From positions 620,001-684,000 of the forward strand of contig CAWDDB010000014.1 of assembly GCA_963800975.1 (NCBI GenBank): DNA of 64,000 nt, given 5' to 3'. Of this stretch, positions 24,466-32,688 are shown piece after piece. The notes beneath the pieces were generated by a model that was given only the letters and a program-made list of their open reading frames with translations, did no database searches and was not told where the DNA came from. The translations under genes and the position numbers were made by a program. The stretch's first letter is position 1. Every line of letters starts with the position of its first letter. The stretch comes from JALYGY01 sp963800975 (GTDB lineage Bacteria > Actinomycetota > Rubrobacteria > Rubrobacterales > Rubrobacteraceae).

Positions 24466-25692
24466 TCAGGCCCGCGCCGGCGAGCCGGCGGGGATCTCTT
24501 TGCGGGGGTCGCTCGCGGACCGGCCCATGCGACGGCCCCACTCTGCGTAGAAGTGCCTCATGCCGACCTCGTCGTGGATCGTGCTGTCCTCCTCGCGCCC
24601 GTGCAGGACGTAGCGCGAGCCGTTCGGGATCGCGCGCCCCTGGCCGTCCACGGCCAGAAGGTCCTCGTGCAGGTTGCGTCCGAAGGGACCCCAGATGGTC
24701 TGGTTGTCGGCGACGCGCTGGCGGCGCTGCTCGTCGGTGTCGCTCTTGAGGCCGAGGGAGCGGTACTCGATCACGGTCCTGTTGGGGCCGAGCGGTATCT
24801 GGGAGTCCACGCGCAGCACCGAGGCCCTGAGGTTGTAGGAGTAGCCTGGGAAGAGGTCGATCAGGGACCAGGGGTTCCCTTCCACGCCCGGGAAGCCTGC
24901 GTCCGCGCGGCTCTTGCCGCCCGAGTAGGCCTCGTAGTGGACCTCCTGGGAGCCGACCTCTGCGTGGCCATTGGGGTAAGGGATCATCTTGCGGTCGAAG
25001 TACCCCTCCTGCTTCATGCTGGTAAGCCGGTTATGGACGTGCAGGTAGTCGTGGTAGAACTCGCTGTTGGTGTCGTGCCACAGCTTGTAGTTGGTGTCCA
25101 CCACCGCCCTGTGGTACGAGAACACCTCGAGAGGCTCGGTGTCTATCTGCTCGATGATGGTGTCGAGGGCCGGCCCGATGTGGTCCTCCAGGGGACCGCA
25201 ATCGTCGTCGAGGTTGACGTAGACGAAGCCGCCGTAGCCTACCTGCGTCCTGACCTCGCGCAGCCCCAGCTCGCCCCTGGTAACGGAGCAGCCGTCCTCG
25301 GAGCAGTACCCCGCCTTCTCGCGCGGCAGGCCGACGCACTCTCCCCTGTAGTCGAAGGACCACGCGTGGAAGATGCAGGTCATGCGCTTGGCGTTGCCCG
25401 ACGGGTCGTACAGTATTGTGTTGCCCCGGTGGGGGCAAACGTTGTAGAAGGTGCGCACCTCGCCGTCCTCGCCGCGCACCACGATCAGGTTGACCCCAGC
25501 CGGATGGTGGTAGGTGCGGTAATCGTTGGCCTCAGGCACCTCGCTCTCGTGGCACGCCAGCATCCAGGTGCGGGCGAATATCTTCTCCTTCTCCTCCTCG
25601 AAGATCTCCTCGCTCGTGTAGACCAGGGTGTCTACGTAGTGCGTCTCCGGAAGAGGCGGCTTGTTCGCCCACTCGCTCGCCGTGCGTCCCAT
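24466..25692 (-). CDS. Rieske non-heme iron oxygenase, large (alpha) subunit
   Basis: A 408-residue terminal oxygenase. The Rieske [2Fe-2S] motif is Cys86-Pro-His88 and, 17 residues later, Cys106-Ile-Phe-His109. The catalytic mononuclear iron site lies in EFYHDYLHVH (residues 211-220). AGGAGG precedes the ATG. Such enzymes dihydroxylate aromatic rings, demethylate, or remove sulfite from sulfonates. With a sulfite oxidase, a sulfatase and a sulfonate-type importer nearby, a desulfonating role is attractive. The canonical Rieske spacing argues against the unusual spacing reported for methanesulfonate monooxygenase. The likely electron donor is the ferredoxin at 30493. Confidence 0.92.
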   Translation of the reverse strand: MGRTASEWANKPPLPETHYVDTLVYTSEEIFEEEKEKIFARTWMLACHESEVPEANDYRTYHHPAGVNLIVVRGEDGEVRTFYNVCPHRGNTILYDPSGNAKRMTCIFHAWSFDYRGECVGLPREKAGYCSEDGCSVTRGELGLREVRTQVGYGGFVYVNLDDDCGPLEDHIGPALDTIIEQIDTEPLEVFSYHRAVVDTNYKLWHDTNSEFYHDYLHVHNRLTSMKQEGYFDRKMIPYPNGHAEVGSQEVHYEAYSGGKSRADAGFPGVEGNPWSLIDLFPGYSYNLRASVLRVDSQIPLGPNRTVIEYRSLGLKSDTDEQRRQRVADNQTIWGPFGRNLHEDLLAVDGQGRAIPNGSRYVLHGREEDSTIHDEVGMRHFYAEWGRRMGRSASDPRKEIPAGSPARA

Positions 25693-25756
25693 GTTCGTAC
25701 CTCCTGGTCCGAGATTCGCGTCTGGCTGCGCGCCAGCACGCCCTTCACCTATCGTC

Positions 25757-26320
25757 CTAGCCGCTCCGGATCTCCTCCCGAAGCAGGGCCGCCCGTGCCC
25801 CGCCTGCGGGCTCGAAGCTGGAAGACGAGGCCAGCCTCGCCTGGGCGAGGCCCCTCACCTGCCCCTTGCAGTGCTCTATGAGGTCCCCGATGCGCTCGAA
25901 GTCCTCGGCCTCGAGGATCTTCTCCGCCTCGATAAAGAGGGCTCCTTCGCGTTCGAACTGGGCCTCGACCGCCTCCCGGAGCTCGTCGACGAAAGCCCCC
26001 CACGCCCCCTGTTCGAGATCCTTCGCGCGCTCCAGCAGCCCCGATAGCTCCAGATGGGCCTGGTAGGATGCCGCTACCAACGCCTCCGCTTCTCCGAGCT
26101 CCTCGGCGTCGGCCTCGAAGAAGGCGGCGGTCGTGCGCTTGCTGTCCTCGATGGCCTCCTCGACCTGGGGCAAGAACACGTTGTCTTCGGCGACGGTGTG
26201 TAGCACCAGCTCGCGCTCCAGCTTCTCGAACGTTCTCGGCCCCGATGCCCCGGCACCCAGTTCCTCGAGCAACTCCTCGATCCTCGCGTGGTCCTCTCTC
26301 AGCACCCTGATCGCGTGCAA
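25757..26320 (-). CDS. Hemerythrin-like (HHE domain) protein
   Basis: A 187-residue predicted four-helix protein with a TTG start and GGAGG upstream. The family pattern is visible in IRVLREDHARIEELL, ELVLHTVAEDNVFLPQVE and EREGALFIEAEKIL, with His and Glu candidates for a diiron site. The His of the last helix (normally HxxxE) is replaced, EAQFEREG, so full oxygen binding is uncertain. Its place between the sulfite oxidase and the oxygenase suggests an accessory role in iron or oxygen handling for that operon. Confidence 0.75.
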   Translation of the reverse strand: MHAIRVLREDHARIEELLEELGAGASGPRTFEKLERELVLHTVAEDNVFLPQVEEAIEDSKRTTAAFFEADAEELGEAEALVAASYQAHLELSGLLERAKDLEQGAWGAFVDELREAVEAQFEREGALFIEAEKILEAEDFERIGDLIEHCKGQVRGLAQARLASSSSFEPAGGARAALLREEIRSG

Positions 26321-26367
26321 GCTAAAGCCTCCGTAGGGTCAACCGCGACAGGCTAGGCACAAGGGCT

Positions 26368-27504
26368 TCATCCCTGGCCCACCGTCACGGGATGGCCAAC
26401 TATCCCGCCGTAGAGGTAACCGAGGTCGTTCCAGGGCACGCCCTCCGGCTGGACGTTGCCAGCACGGTCCGTGGCCCGAACGCGCAGCTCGTGTTCGCCG
26501 GGCACCGCGTCCCAGACGAAGCGCCACCGCGTCCAGGCCCCCGGCAGGTTCGGTCCGAAGAGCTCGGCCTCGCGCCACTGCGTGTCGCCGTCCACCGCGT
26601 ACTCGACCCTCGCTATGGCGGTACCGATAGACCAGGAGCGCCCGGTAATCACGTGACGGCCGCGTCGCAGCGTGGCAGGCCACGGCAGCTCGATGGCGCT
26701 CTTGGGGACCTGGGTCGTCACGGGCTCCCTCGCGGTCCCGTACGCACCACCGGTCAACACGTACTGCTCGGTGTTCCAGGGCGAGTAGAGCGGCCCGGAG
26801 GACCCGTCGGAGACGAAGACCTCGCCCAGCCACTTCACGCTCGCCACGGCGGCCCACCGGGGCACGATGGCCCTCACCGGGAACCCGTGATCCGCGGGCA
26901 GCTCCTCGCCGTTCATGCCGTAGGCGAGCAGGACATCATCCTCAAGCGCCGTGGCGAGTGGGATGGGCCTGCGCATGTTTACGGCGTCGAGGCTAGCGAG
27001 CATGACCTCGCCGGCATCGCTCTCTAGTCCGGCCCGCTCGAGGACGTCTCGCAGCGGCACCCCGGTCCACCTGGCCACCCCGATCGCCCCGAGCGTCCAC
27101 GGGGTTCCAGGGGCGGCCCTGCCTGCCGTCTCCTCGAAGAAGCGACGTCCGTTGCCAGCGCACTCCAGCGCCCTTACCGAGGTCACGTCGGCCATCCCCA
27201 GGAGATCCTCGTACCCCAGGGTCAGCGAGCGACGGAGGCCCGGCCCGTGCACCCTCAAGCGCCACGTCGCGGCGTCCACCAGGGGGGTCGGGGCGTGGCT
27301 ACGGACGAAGAACAGGCCGTTCGGCGTCACGTACTCCTCGCCCGCCATGGCCTCCCAGCGGGTCTCCGCGTTGAGCGCCTGGTCGCCCGTAGCGCCCGTT
27401 GGCTCGTCCGAGCCGTCCCGATAGTCAACGAACTGACCCGGGGGCAAAGGCTTGAAGATCGAACGATCCGTCTCTCGCGCCGGCATGCTGGAGGTCTGCC
27501 TCAT
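26368..27504 (-). CDS. Sulfite oxidase-family molybdenum enzyme
   Basis: A 378-residue molybdopterin oxidoreductase of the sulfite oxidase/SorA type. The Mo-ligating cysteine sits in RALECAGNGR (Cys115). The core also shows TPNGLFFVRSH near residue 60, ADHGFPVRAIVPRW, and a C-terminal dimerisation domain of the Mo-co_dimer type (RVEYAVDGDTQWREAEL). No heme domain and no Tat signal are seen, so it seems cytoplasmic. The expected reaction is sulfite to sulfate. Position within the oxygenase/sulfatase operon fits removal of sulfite released from a sulfonate. A sulfite-independent role in this broad family is possible. Confidence 0.88.
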   Translation of the reverse strand: MRQTSSMPARETDRSIFKPLPPGQFVDYRDGSDEPTGATGDQALNAETRWEAMAGEEYVTPNGLFFVRSHAPTPLVDAATWRLRVHGPGLRRSLTLGYEDLLGMADVTSVRALECAGNGRRFFEETAGRAAPGTPWTLGAIGVARWTGVPLRDVLERAGLESDAGEVMLASLDAVNMRRPIPLATALEDDVLLAYGMNGEELPADHGFPVRAIVPRWAAVASVKWLGEVFVSDGSSGPLYSPWNTEQYVLTGGAYGTAREPVTTQVPKSAIELPWPATLRRGRHVITGRSWSIGTAIARVEYAVDGDTQWREAELFGPNLPGAWTRWRFVWDAVPGEHELRVRATDRAGNVQPEGVPWNDLGYLYGGIVGHPVTVGQG

Positions 27505-27621
27505 CTCTGCTCACCTGTTCCGTCAGCGCCCAGATTAGCCCGACCAGCGCCCCGGCGCAGGGAATCGCGACACGCCTGGGTGCCCCGGCGACCACCCCTG
27601 GCTTCGACGAGCCCGGACATC

Positions 27622-28989
27622 CTAGCCTCGCTCCGCCACGGGCTCGGGCTCCGGGCTGGGGGCCGTCGGCCGCGAGGGGAAGATGTCCTTCTTGAACGTC
27701 TCGCTGAGGGCGAAGATCGAGATGACGGTTATCAGCGCCGCCCCCATCATGTAAGCCCCGAGGAACCACGGCCGACCGCCCCCAGCCGCGAGCAAGGCGG
27801 TGGCGACGAGCGGGGTGAGCCCGCTCGCGAAGATGCCCGAGAACTGGTACGCGAACGAAACCCCACTATAGCGCACCCTCGTGTCGAACTGCTCGGCCCA
27901 GAACGACGAGAGGATGCCCTCCATCGCGGGGTGGATCAGACCGAAGGCCACCACGAGCGAGACCACGATCCAGACCGTCTGCTCCGTGTTGAACAGCAAG
28001 AACGATGGCAACGCGAACAGCCCGAATGCGACGGCGCCGGTCGCGAAAACCGGCCTGCGGCCAACCCTGTCGGAGAGCGCGCCGTAGAGCGGGGTGAGCA
28101 CGCACGCGATCGCGGCGGCCACGCTGACCCCGAGCAAGGCCGTGGTTATGGGAAGCCCGAGCTGGCTGGTGATGTAGGAGATGACGAACACCCCGAACAC
28201 GTTGAACGAGACGCCCTCGGCGAAGCGGGATCCCACGCTGAAGATCGCCTCCCTTGGCTGGGTGCGCATGAGCTCCACGAAGGGAACGGCCGCCTCGTCC
28301 TGAGACTCCCTGACCTCGGCGAACGCAGGGCTCTCGAGTATCTGGAGCCGGATGTACATGCCGACCGCTACCAGAACGGCGCTCGACAGGAAGGCCGCCC
28401 TCCAGCCCCAGGTCAGGAACGCCTCCTCGGGCAACGCTATGGAGAGGATGCTGAACGCAACCGTGCCAAGCAGGAGCCCCGCCGGCACCCCTACTTGCGG
28501 CCAGCTCCCGAAGAATCCCCGCCTGCCGGGCGGCGCGTGCTCGACGGCCATGAGAACCGCCCCGCCCCACTCCCCGCCGAGCCCTATGCCCTGCAAGATG
28601 CGCAGCGCCAGCAGCAGCGCCGGCGCCCACATTCCTACCTGCTGGTAGGTGGGCAACAGACCGATGGCGAACGTGGCCACGCCCATCAACAGTAGCGTGA
28701 TGACGAGCATGGTCTTGCGCCCGATCCTGTCCCCGAAGTGCCCGAAGATGAGCCCCCCTACGGGGCGCGCCACGAACCCGGCCGCGAACGTGGCGTACGC
28801 CGCCAGCGTCCCCGCGGTCGGGTTGCCAGGAGGGAAAAACAACTGGTTGAAGACCAGCCCCGCGGCCGTCCCGTACAGGAAGAAGTCGTACCACTCGATC
28901 GTCGCCCCTATCGAGCTGGCCAGCGCGACTTTCCTTACGGACGCCCGCTCCCCTGACTCTTCCCCGCCGATCTTCTCCACCACGCTCAT
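27622..28989 (-). CDS. MFS transporter, metabolite:H+ symporter (MHS) type
   Basis: A 455-residue, twelve-span major facilitator of the MHS subfamily (ProP/ShiA/KgtP-like). Signatures are SSIGATIEWYDFFLYGTAAGL at the first helix, GHFGDRIGRKTML in loop 2-3, and GLGGEWGGAVLMAVEHAPPGRRGFF. MHS members import organic acids, betaines or aromatic acids with protons. As first gene of the minus-strand operon it probably imports a substrate or intermediate of the downstream enzymes. A C-terminal Pro/Glu-rich tail follows the last helix. Confidence 0.9.
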   Translation of the reverse strand: MSVVEKIGGEESGERASVRKVALASSIGATIEWYDFFLYGTAAGLVFNQLFFPPGNPTAGTLAAYATFAAGFVARPVGGLIFGHFGDRIGRKTMLVITLLLMGVATFAIGLLPTYQQVGMWAPALLLALRILQGIGLGGEWGGAVLMAVEHAPPGRRGFFGSWPQVGVPAGLLLGTVAFSILSIALPEEAFLTWGWRAAFLSSAVLVAVGMYIRLQILESPAFAEVRESQDEAAVPFVELMRTQPREAIFSVGSRFAEGVSFNVFGVFVISYITSQLGLPITTALLGVSVAAAIACVLTPLYGALSDRVGRRPVFATGAVAFGLFALPSFLLFNTEQTVWIVVSLVVAFGLIHPAMEGILSSFWAEQFDTRVRYSGVSFAYQFSGIFASGLTPLVATALLAAGGGRPWFLGAYMMGAALITVISIFALSETFKKDIFPSRPTAPSPEPEPVAERG

Positions 28990-29402
28990 TCTCGCCGTGT
29001 CCTCCAGACGATTCGGATTTGTAAAGTTTATCTATTGTTTTAGTTCATAAAGCGGAGAACATATACCGGAAGCATTCGGGCGTCAAGGCTGGGACCGTAA
29101 AATCTGCGTGAATTCTGGGACGCTGAGCCTACCGTGAGGGCGTTGTCGAAGGCATGGGTTTCGTAGGGTGTGGGAGCTACTGCGGCCCTTCCAGGACCCG
29201 CTCGAGAGATTTTTCGAAGGTTATCGAAGAAAAATGTGTCGAGGTAAGACTGGCTCAGGAATGGGGATCCCACACCCCGAGGCGTGATCCAGCGTCCCCC
29301 CTTGCCCCTTCCAACGTGTTGACTACTCGACCTCCCGGGGGTAGCCTCCCATATTGTTCAGTAAGTTGACGTACAAACTGTAGTTACAGGAGGATCAAGC
29401 GG
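28990..29402. promoter_or_regulatory. Divergent control region of the catabolic island
   Basis: A 413-bp gap between the outward-facing operons, without a convincing gene. The MFS side (28990-29060) is A/T-rich. For the amidohydrolase, TTGACT (29319-29324), a 17-bp spacer and TAGCCT (29342-29347) are candidate promoter elements. Just before the ribosome binding site, alternating AGTT and AACT tetramers within about 29362-29387 make overlapping inverted repeats, a possible operator. No regulator gene is present in the island itself. Confidence 0.4.
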
Positions 29403-30503
29403 ATGACGGACGTAGCGAGCGAGGGACGCCTGGGAGGGCGCCGCGACGTCGAGAGTAGCACACCGGTCGTCGACGTGGACGTGCACGAGATGCTGACCTC
29501 GATCAGGGATCTCATCCCCTACCTCGACGAGCCGTGGCGAAGCCGCATCGAGGTCAACGACGGGTACAAGGGTCCTCCGGGTAACCCTTACGCTTTCCCA
29601 CAGCCGACGGGCGTGGCCATACAGGATGCGGTTACGGACGACGGGAGCCCGGCTGGCTCGAAGCTGGAGATGGTGCAGGAGCAGGTGCTGGACCGCTACG
29701 GCATCGACCCGGCGGTCCTGATCAGCCTGTTCCACCCCACCGACCACCAGATACAGCCTGAGTTCGCGACGGCGCTGGCCGCCGCCTACAACGATTGGGT
29801 GGCGGAGAACTGGCTCGACAGGGACGATCGGCTGCGCAGCTCCATTACGATAGCGGCCCAGGAGCCCCACGACGCCGCGCGCGAGATAGACCGCGTGGGC
29901 TCGGACCCGCGTTTCGTGCAGGTGATACTGCCGGCCGTCGCGCACCACGTGTTCGGCAGGCCCTACTATTGGCCGATCTTCGAGGCCGCGGAGCGCAACG
30001 ACCTCGTCGTCGCCTTCCACCAGAGTGGCGGGACCAGGACGGCCGTGGGTCTCCCGCCGTACTACATCGAGTGGCACACGGCGATCAGCCAGAACTGGCA
30101 GAGCCAGCTCATAAGCCTCGTGGCCAACGGCGTCTTCGACAAGTTCGAGGAGCTAAAGGTGGCGATGGTCGAGTCGAGCTGGACCTGGGTACCGCACCTG
30201 ATGTGGCGCTTCGACTACAACTACAGGAGCCTGAGAAGAGAGGTTCCGTGGGTCAAGCGGCTACCGAGCGAGTACATAAGGGAGCGCGTCAGGTTCTCGA
30301 CGCAGCCGATGGAGTACCCCGAAAACCCGGACGACCTGTACCGGATGTTCGAGATGATCGGCTCCGACGACTTCCTGATGTTCGCAACGGATTACCCGCA
30401 CTGGGACTTCGACTCCCCGGAGCAGGCGCTGCCGCACAGCTTCCCGAAGGACCTGCGGCGCAAGATCCTCTCCACCAACGCCAGGGAGTTCTATGGCTTC
30501 TGA
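29403..30503 (+). CDS. Amidohydrolase family (Amidohydro_2) metal-dependent hydrolase
   Basis: A 366-residue TIM-barrel protein of the Amidohydro_2/ACMSD-like group, which includes hydrolases and non-oxidative decarboxylases of aromatic-compound breakdown. Metal-site elements are VVDVDVHEM near residue 21, VVAFHQSGG near 198 and the catalytic Asp in FATDYPHWDFD near 327. AGGAGG precedes the ATG. It is divergent from the oxygenase operon, and its stop overlaps the start of a Rieske ferredoxin by 11 bp. A role in processing the oxygenase product is inferred. Confidence 0.88.
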   Translation: MTDVASEGRLGGRRDVESSTPVVDVDVHEMLTSIRDLIPYLDEPWRSRIEVNDGYKGPPGNPYAFPQPTGVAIQDAVTDDGSPAGSKLEMVQEQVLDRYGIDPAVLISLFHPTDHQIQPEFATALAAAYNDWVAENWLDRDDRLRSSITIAAQEPHDAAREIDRVGSDPRFVQVILPAVAHHVFGRPYYWPIFEAAERNDLVVAFHQSGGTRTAVGLPPYYIEWHTAISQNWQSQLISLVANGVFDKFEELKVAMVESSWTWVPHLMWRFDYNYRSLRREVPWVKRLPSEYIRERVRFSTQPMEYPENPDDLYRMFEMIGSDDFLMFATDYPHWDFDSPEQALPHSFPKDLRRKILSTNAREFYGF

Positions 30504-30897
30504 GGCGACCGTCCGGGAGACGGCGGTTTCCGAAGGTCGACGGCACGTCCTGTGCGGGCTGGACGAGCTGCCCCCTGGAGAGGTCCGGGGCTTCCGGGCG
30601 GGCGGGCGCAGGATCGCGCTCGCCCGCCTGGACGACGGATCCTTCCGCGTCGTGGCCGACACCTGCCCGCACCAGGCGGCGCAGCTCTCCCTAGGCAGCA
30701 TCGAGAGGATGTGGATCTCGGACACGCCCGGCACGCACCGCCGGTCGGGGAACCGCAACGTGCTGCTGTGTCCCTGGCACGGCTTCGAGTTCGACCTGGA
30801 GACGGGCGGGGACCCGTGCGTGCCGGGGCGCCCCGACCTCAGGCTCAAGACGTACCGGGTGGAGGTCGAAGGCGACAACGTCGTCGCCTACCTGTAG
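30493..30897 (+). CDS. Rieske [2Fe-2S] ferredoxin-type protein
   Basis: A 134-residue Rieske protein with the cluster motif Cys-Pro-His-Gln (VADTCPHQAAQLS) and Cys-Pro-Trp-His (LLCPWHGFEFD). An insertion of about 20 residues (RMWISDTPGTHRRSGN) lies between the halves. It probably shuttles electrons to the oxygenase encoded at 24466-25692. No ferredoxin reductase gene is visible in the window. The ATG at 30493 overlaps the amidohydrolase stop, suggesting coupled translation. A terminator follows. Confidence 0.88.
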   Translation: MASEATVRETAVSEGRRHVLCGLDELPPGEVRGFRAGGRRIALARLDDGSFRVVADTCPHQAAQLSLGSIERMWISDTPGTHRRSGNRNVLLCPWHGFEFDLETGGDPCVPGRPDLRLKTYRVEVEGDNVVAYL

Positions 30898-30909
30898 CTG
30901 TCCCCCCAG

Positions 30910-30946
30910 GGAGCCCGCGGGTCACCCCGCCGCGGGCTCCTTTCCC
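30910..30946 (+). terminator. Terminator after the Rieske ferredoxin
   Basis: An 11-bp stem, GGAGCCCGCGG (30910-30920) and its complement (30930-30940), with a 9-nt loop and a TTTCCC tract. It separates the amidohydrolase/ferredoxin pair from the ABC transporter genes, or attenuates read-through into them. Confidence 0.75.
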
Positions 30947-30975
30947 TAAACGAAGGCACCAGCGAGGAGGTCAAC

Positions 30976-31788
30976 GTGCTCGATGCAGAGGACAGGCAAG
31001 AGGTACGCTCCGGGTACCCGCTCCTGTCGGTTGAGGGGGTGCGGCTCGGCTACCGCGTGGACGGCAAGACCAACGTGGCGGTGGGAGACGCGACCTTCGA
31101 GGTATGGCCTGGCGAGAAGGTGATGCTTCTTGGCCCGAGCGGTTGCGGCAAGTCCACGCTACTGAAAGCCGTGGCCGGTTTTATCGAGCCCGAAGCCGGG
31201 AGCATCTCCCTGGCGGGCAAGAGGGACCTGGCTCCGGGACCGGACAGGGCGGTCGTCTTCCAGGAGTTCGACCAGCTCTTTCCCTGGCGCACGGTGGTCG
31301 ACAACGTCGCCTACCCCCTGCGGGTGACGGGCTGGACGCGGAGCGAGGCCGACAAGGCGGCCCGCCGCTACGTGGAGATGATGGGCCTCTCGCACGCGGG
31401 CGACCGCTTTCCGCACCAGCTCTCGGGCGGCATGAAGCAGCGCGTCGCCATCGCGCGGGCGCTGGCCCTCGAACCGCTGATGCTTCTTATGGATGAGCCC
31501 TTCGGCAGCCTCGACGCTCAGACGCGCCACAGGCTGCAGCGGGAGCTCAACGAGATAGCGATCCGGACCCGCGTTACGGTCCTTTTCGTCACCCACAGCA
31601 TCCAGGAGGCGCTTTACCTCGGCGACCGCGTAGTCGTGCTCGCCCACGCGCCCTCCGAGGTCAGGGAAGTGCTGGACGTCTCCGGCGCGAAGGACCCCGA
31701 CTCCGAGACGTTCCTGTGGTCCCAGCGCCAGCTGCGCGGGCTGCTGTCCGATGGAAGAGAGGAGGTGGCGGATGCAGCCATTGAGTGA
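30976..31788 (+). CDS. ABC transporter ATP-binding protein (SsuB/TauB-like)
   Basis: A 270-residue ATPase of a nitrate/sulfonate/taurine-type importer. Walker A GPSGCGKST is near residue 53, the signature LSGGMKQR near 152, and Walker B LMLLMDEPFGSLD near 170. The Q-loop reads VVFQEFDQLFPW. The start is GTG with GAGGAGGT upstream. It overlaps the permease start by 17 bp. The importer is the best clue that the neighbouring island handles a sulfonate-like or related small anion. Confidence 0.92.
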   Translation: MLDAEDRQEVRSGYPLLSVEGVRLGYRVDGKTNVAVGDATFEVWPGEKVMLLGPSGCGKSTLLKAVAGFIEPEAGSISLAGKRDLAPGPDRAVVFQEFDQLFPWRTVVDNVAYPLRVTGWTRSEADKAARRYVEMMGLSHAGDRFPHQLSGGMKQRVAIARALALEPLMLLMDEPFGSLDAQTRHRLQRELNEIAIRTRVTVLFVTHSIQEALYLGDRVVVLAHAPSEVREVLDVSGAKDPDSETFLWSQRQLRGLLSDGREEVADAAIE

Positions 31789-32656
31789 GGCGAACGCGGC
31801 CGACTCCAGCCAGAACGGCCGCAAGGCCTCCGAGGCGGGCACGGGGGCGTGGCTGGAGAAGTCCCACCGGGGTTACTGGTCGCGGCTGCCGACGGCGCTG
31901 AGGCGAGGGATCCTGCTCGCCGCGATGCTGGCCGCCTGGCAGCTGTACGTGGACCTCTCGGGCGTCCAGCCGCTGGTGTTACCGGGGCCCGTGGACGTTG
32001 CGGCTGCACTGTGGGAGGGCTGGGTCGGCGGACGGCTGGCCGCGGCCACGCTGGTGACTCTGCAGACGCTGTGCCTCGGCATGGTCGTCGGGACCGGGGT
32101 GGCGCTCGTGCTCACGGTGTTTGCGGCGTGGACCCAGGTCGGCGAGGACCTGCTCTCGCTCCTCACGTCCATGCTCAACCCGGTGCCCGCGGTCGCCATC
32201 CTGCCGCTAGCGATACTCTGGTTCGGCCTCAACCCGAGGGCGCTCGTCTTCGTCATCGTCTACTCCATAACCTGGCCGATCGCCATAAACGTCAGCACCG
32301 GCTTCAAGACCGTAAACCCGACCATCATGATGGTCGGACGCAACCTGGGCCTCCGCGGCTGGCGGATGGTGCGCGACGTGCTGATGCCGGCCGCGCTTCC
32401 GCACACCATCTCTGGCCTCAGGACGGGGTGGGCCTTCGGCTGGCGCACCATAGTCGCCGCCGAGCTCGTCTTCGGCGTGGCCGGCAAGGGCGGGGGCCTC
32501 GGCTTCTACATAAACGACGCCAGGTACTTCCTGCGCATACCCGAGGTCTTCGCCGGCATAGTGACAATAGCCCTGATCGGGATCCTCGTCGAGGCGCTCT
32601 TCAACTACGCCGAGCGCCGCACCATAGTCCGCTGGGGCATGAAGTCGGCCAGCTGA
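31772..32656 (+). CDS. ABC transporter permease (SsuC/TauC-like)
   Basis: A 294-residue BPD_transp_1 permease with about six membrane spans and the EAA-type coupling loop VGRNLGLRGWRMVRDVLMPAALPHT. It forms the channel of the sulfonate/nitrate-type importer with its neighbours. The ATG at 31772 is preceded by GAGGAGGT at a spacing of 7 nt. An ATG seven codons earlier overlaps that ribosome binding site and is less likely. An N-terminal cytoplasmic tail of about 40 residues precedes the first span. Confidence 0.9.
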   Translation: MQPLSEANAADSSQNGRKASEAGTGAWLEKSHRGYWSRLPTALRRGILLAAMLAAWQLYVDLSGVQPLVLPGPVDVAAALWEGWVGGRLAAATLVTLQTLCLGMVVGTGVALVLTVFAAWTQVGEDLLSLLTSMLNPVPAVAILPLAILWFGLNPRALVFVIVYSITWPIAINVSTGFKTVNPTIMMVGRNLGLRGWRMVRDVLMPAALPHTISGLRTGWAFGWRTIVAAELVFGVAGKGGGLGFYINDARYFLRIPEVFAGIVTIALIGILVEALFNYAERRTIVRWGMKSAS

Positions 32657-32688
32657 GACCGGGCTCGAACCCTCGAAAGGAGAAGCGG

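Noticed and set aside
29040..29369. Short open frames in the divergent control region
   Set aside because: They lack ribosome binding sites and recognisable sequence; the area is better explained as regulatory.
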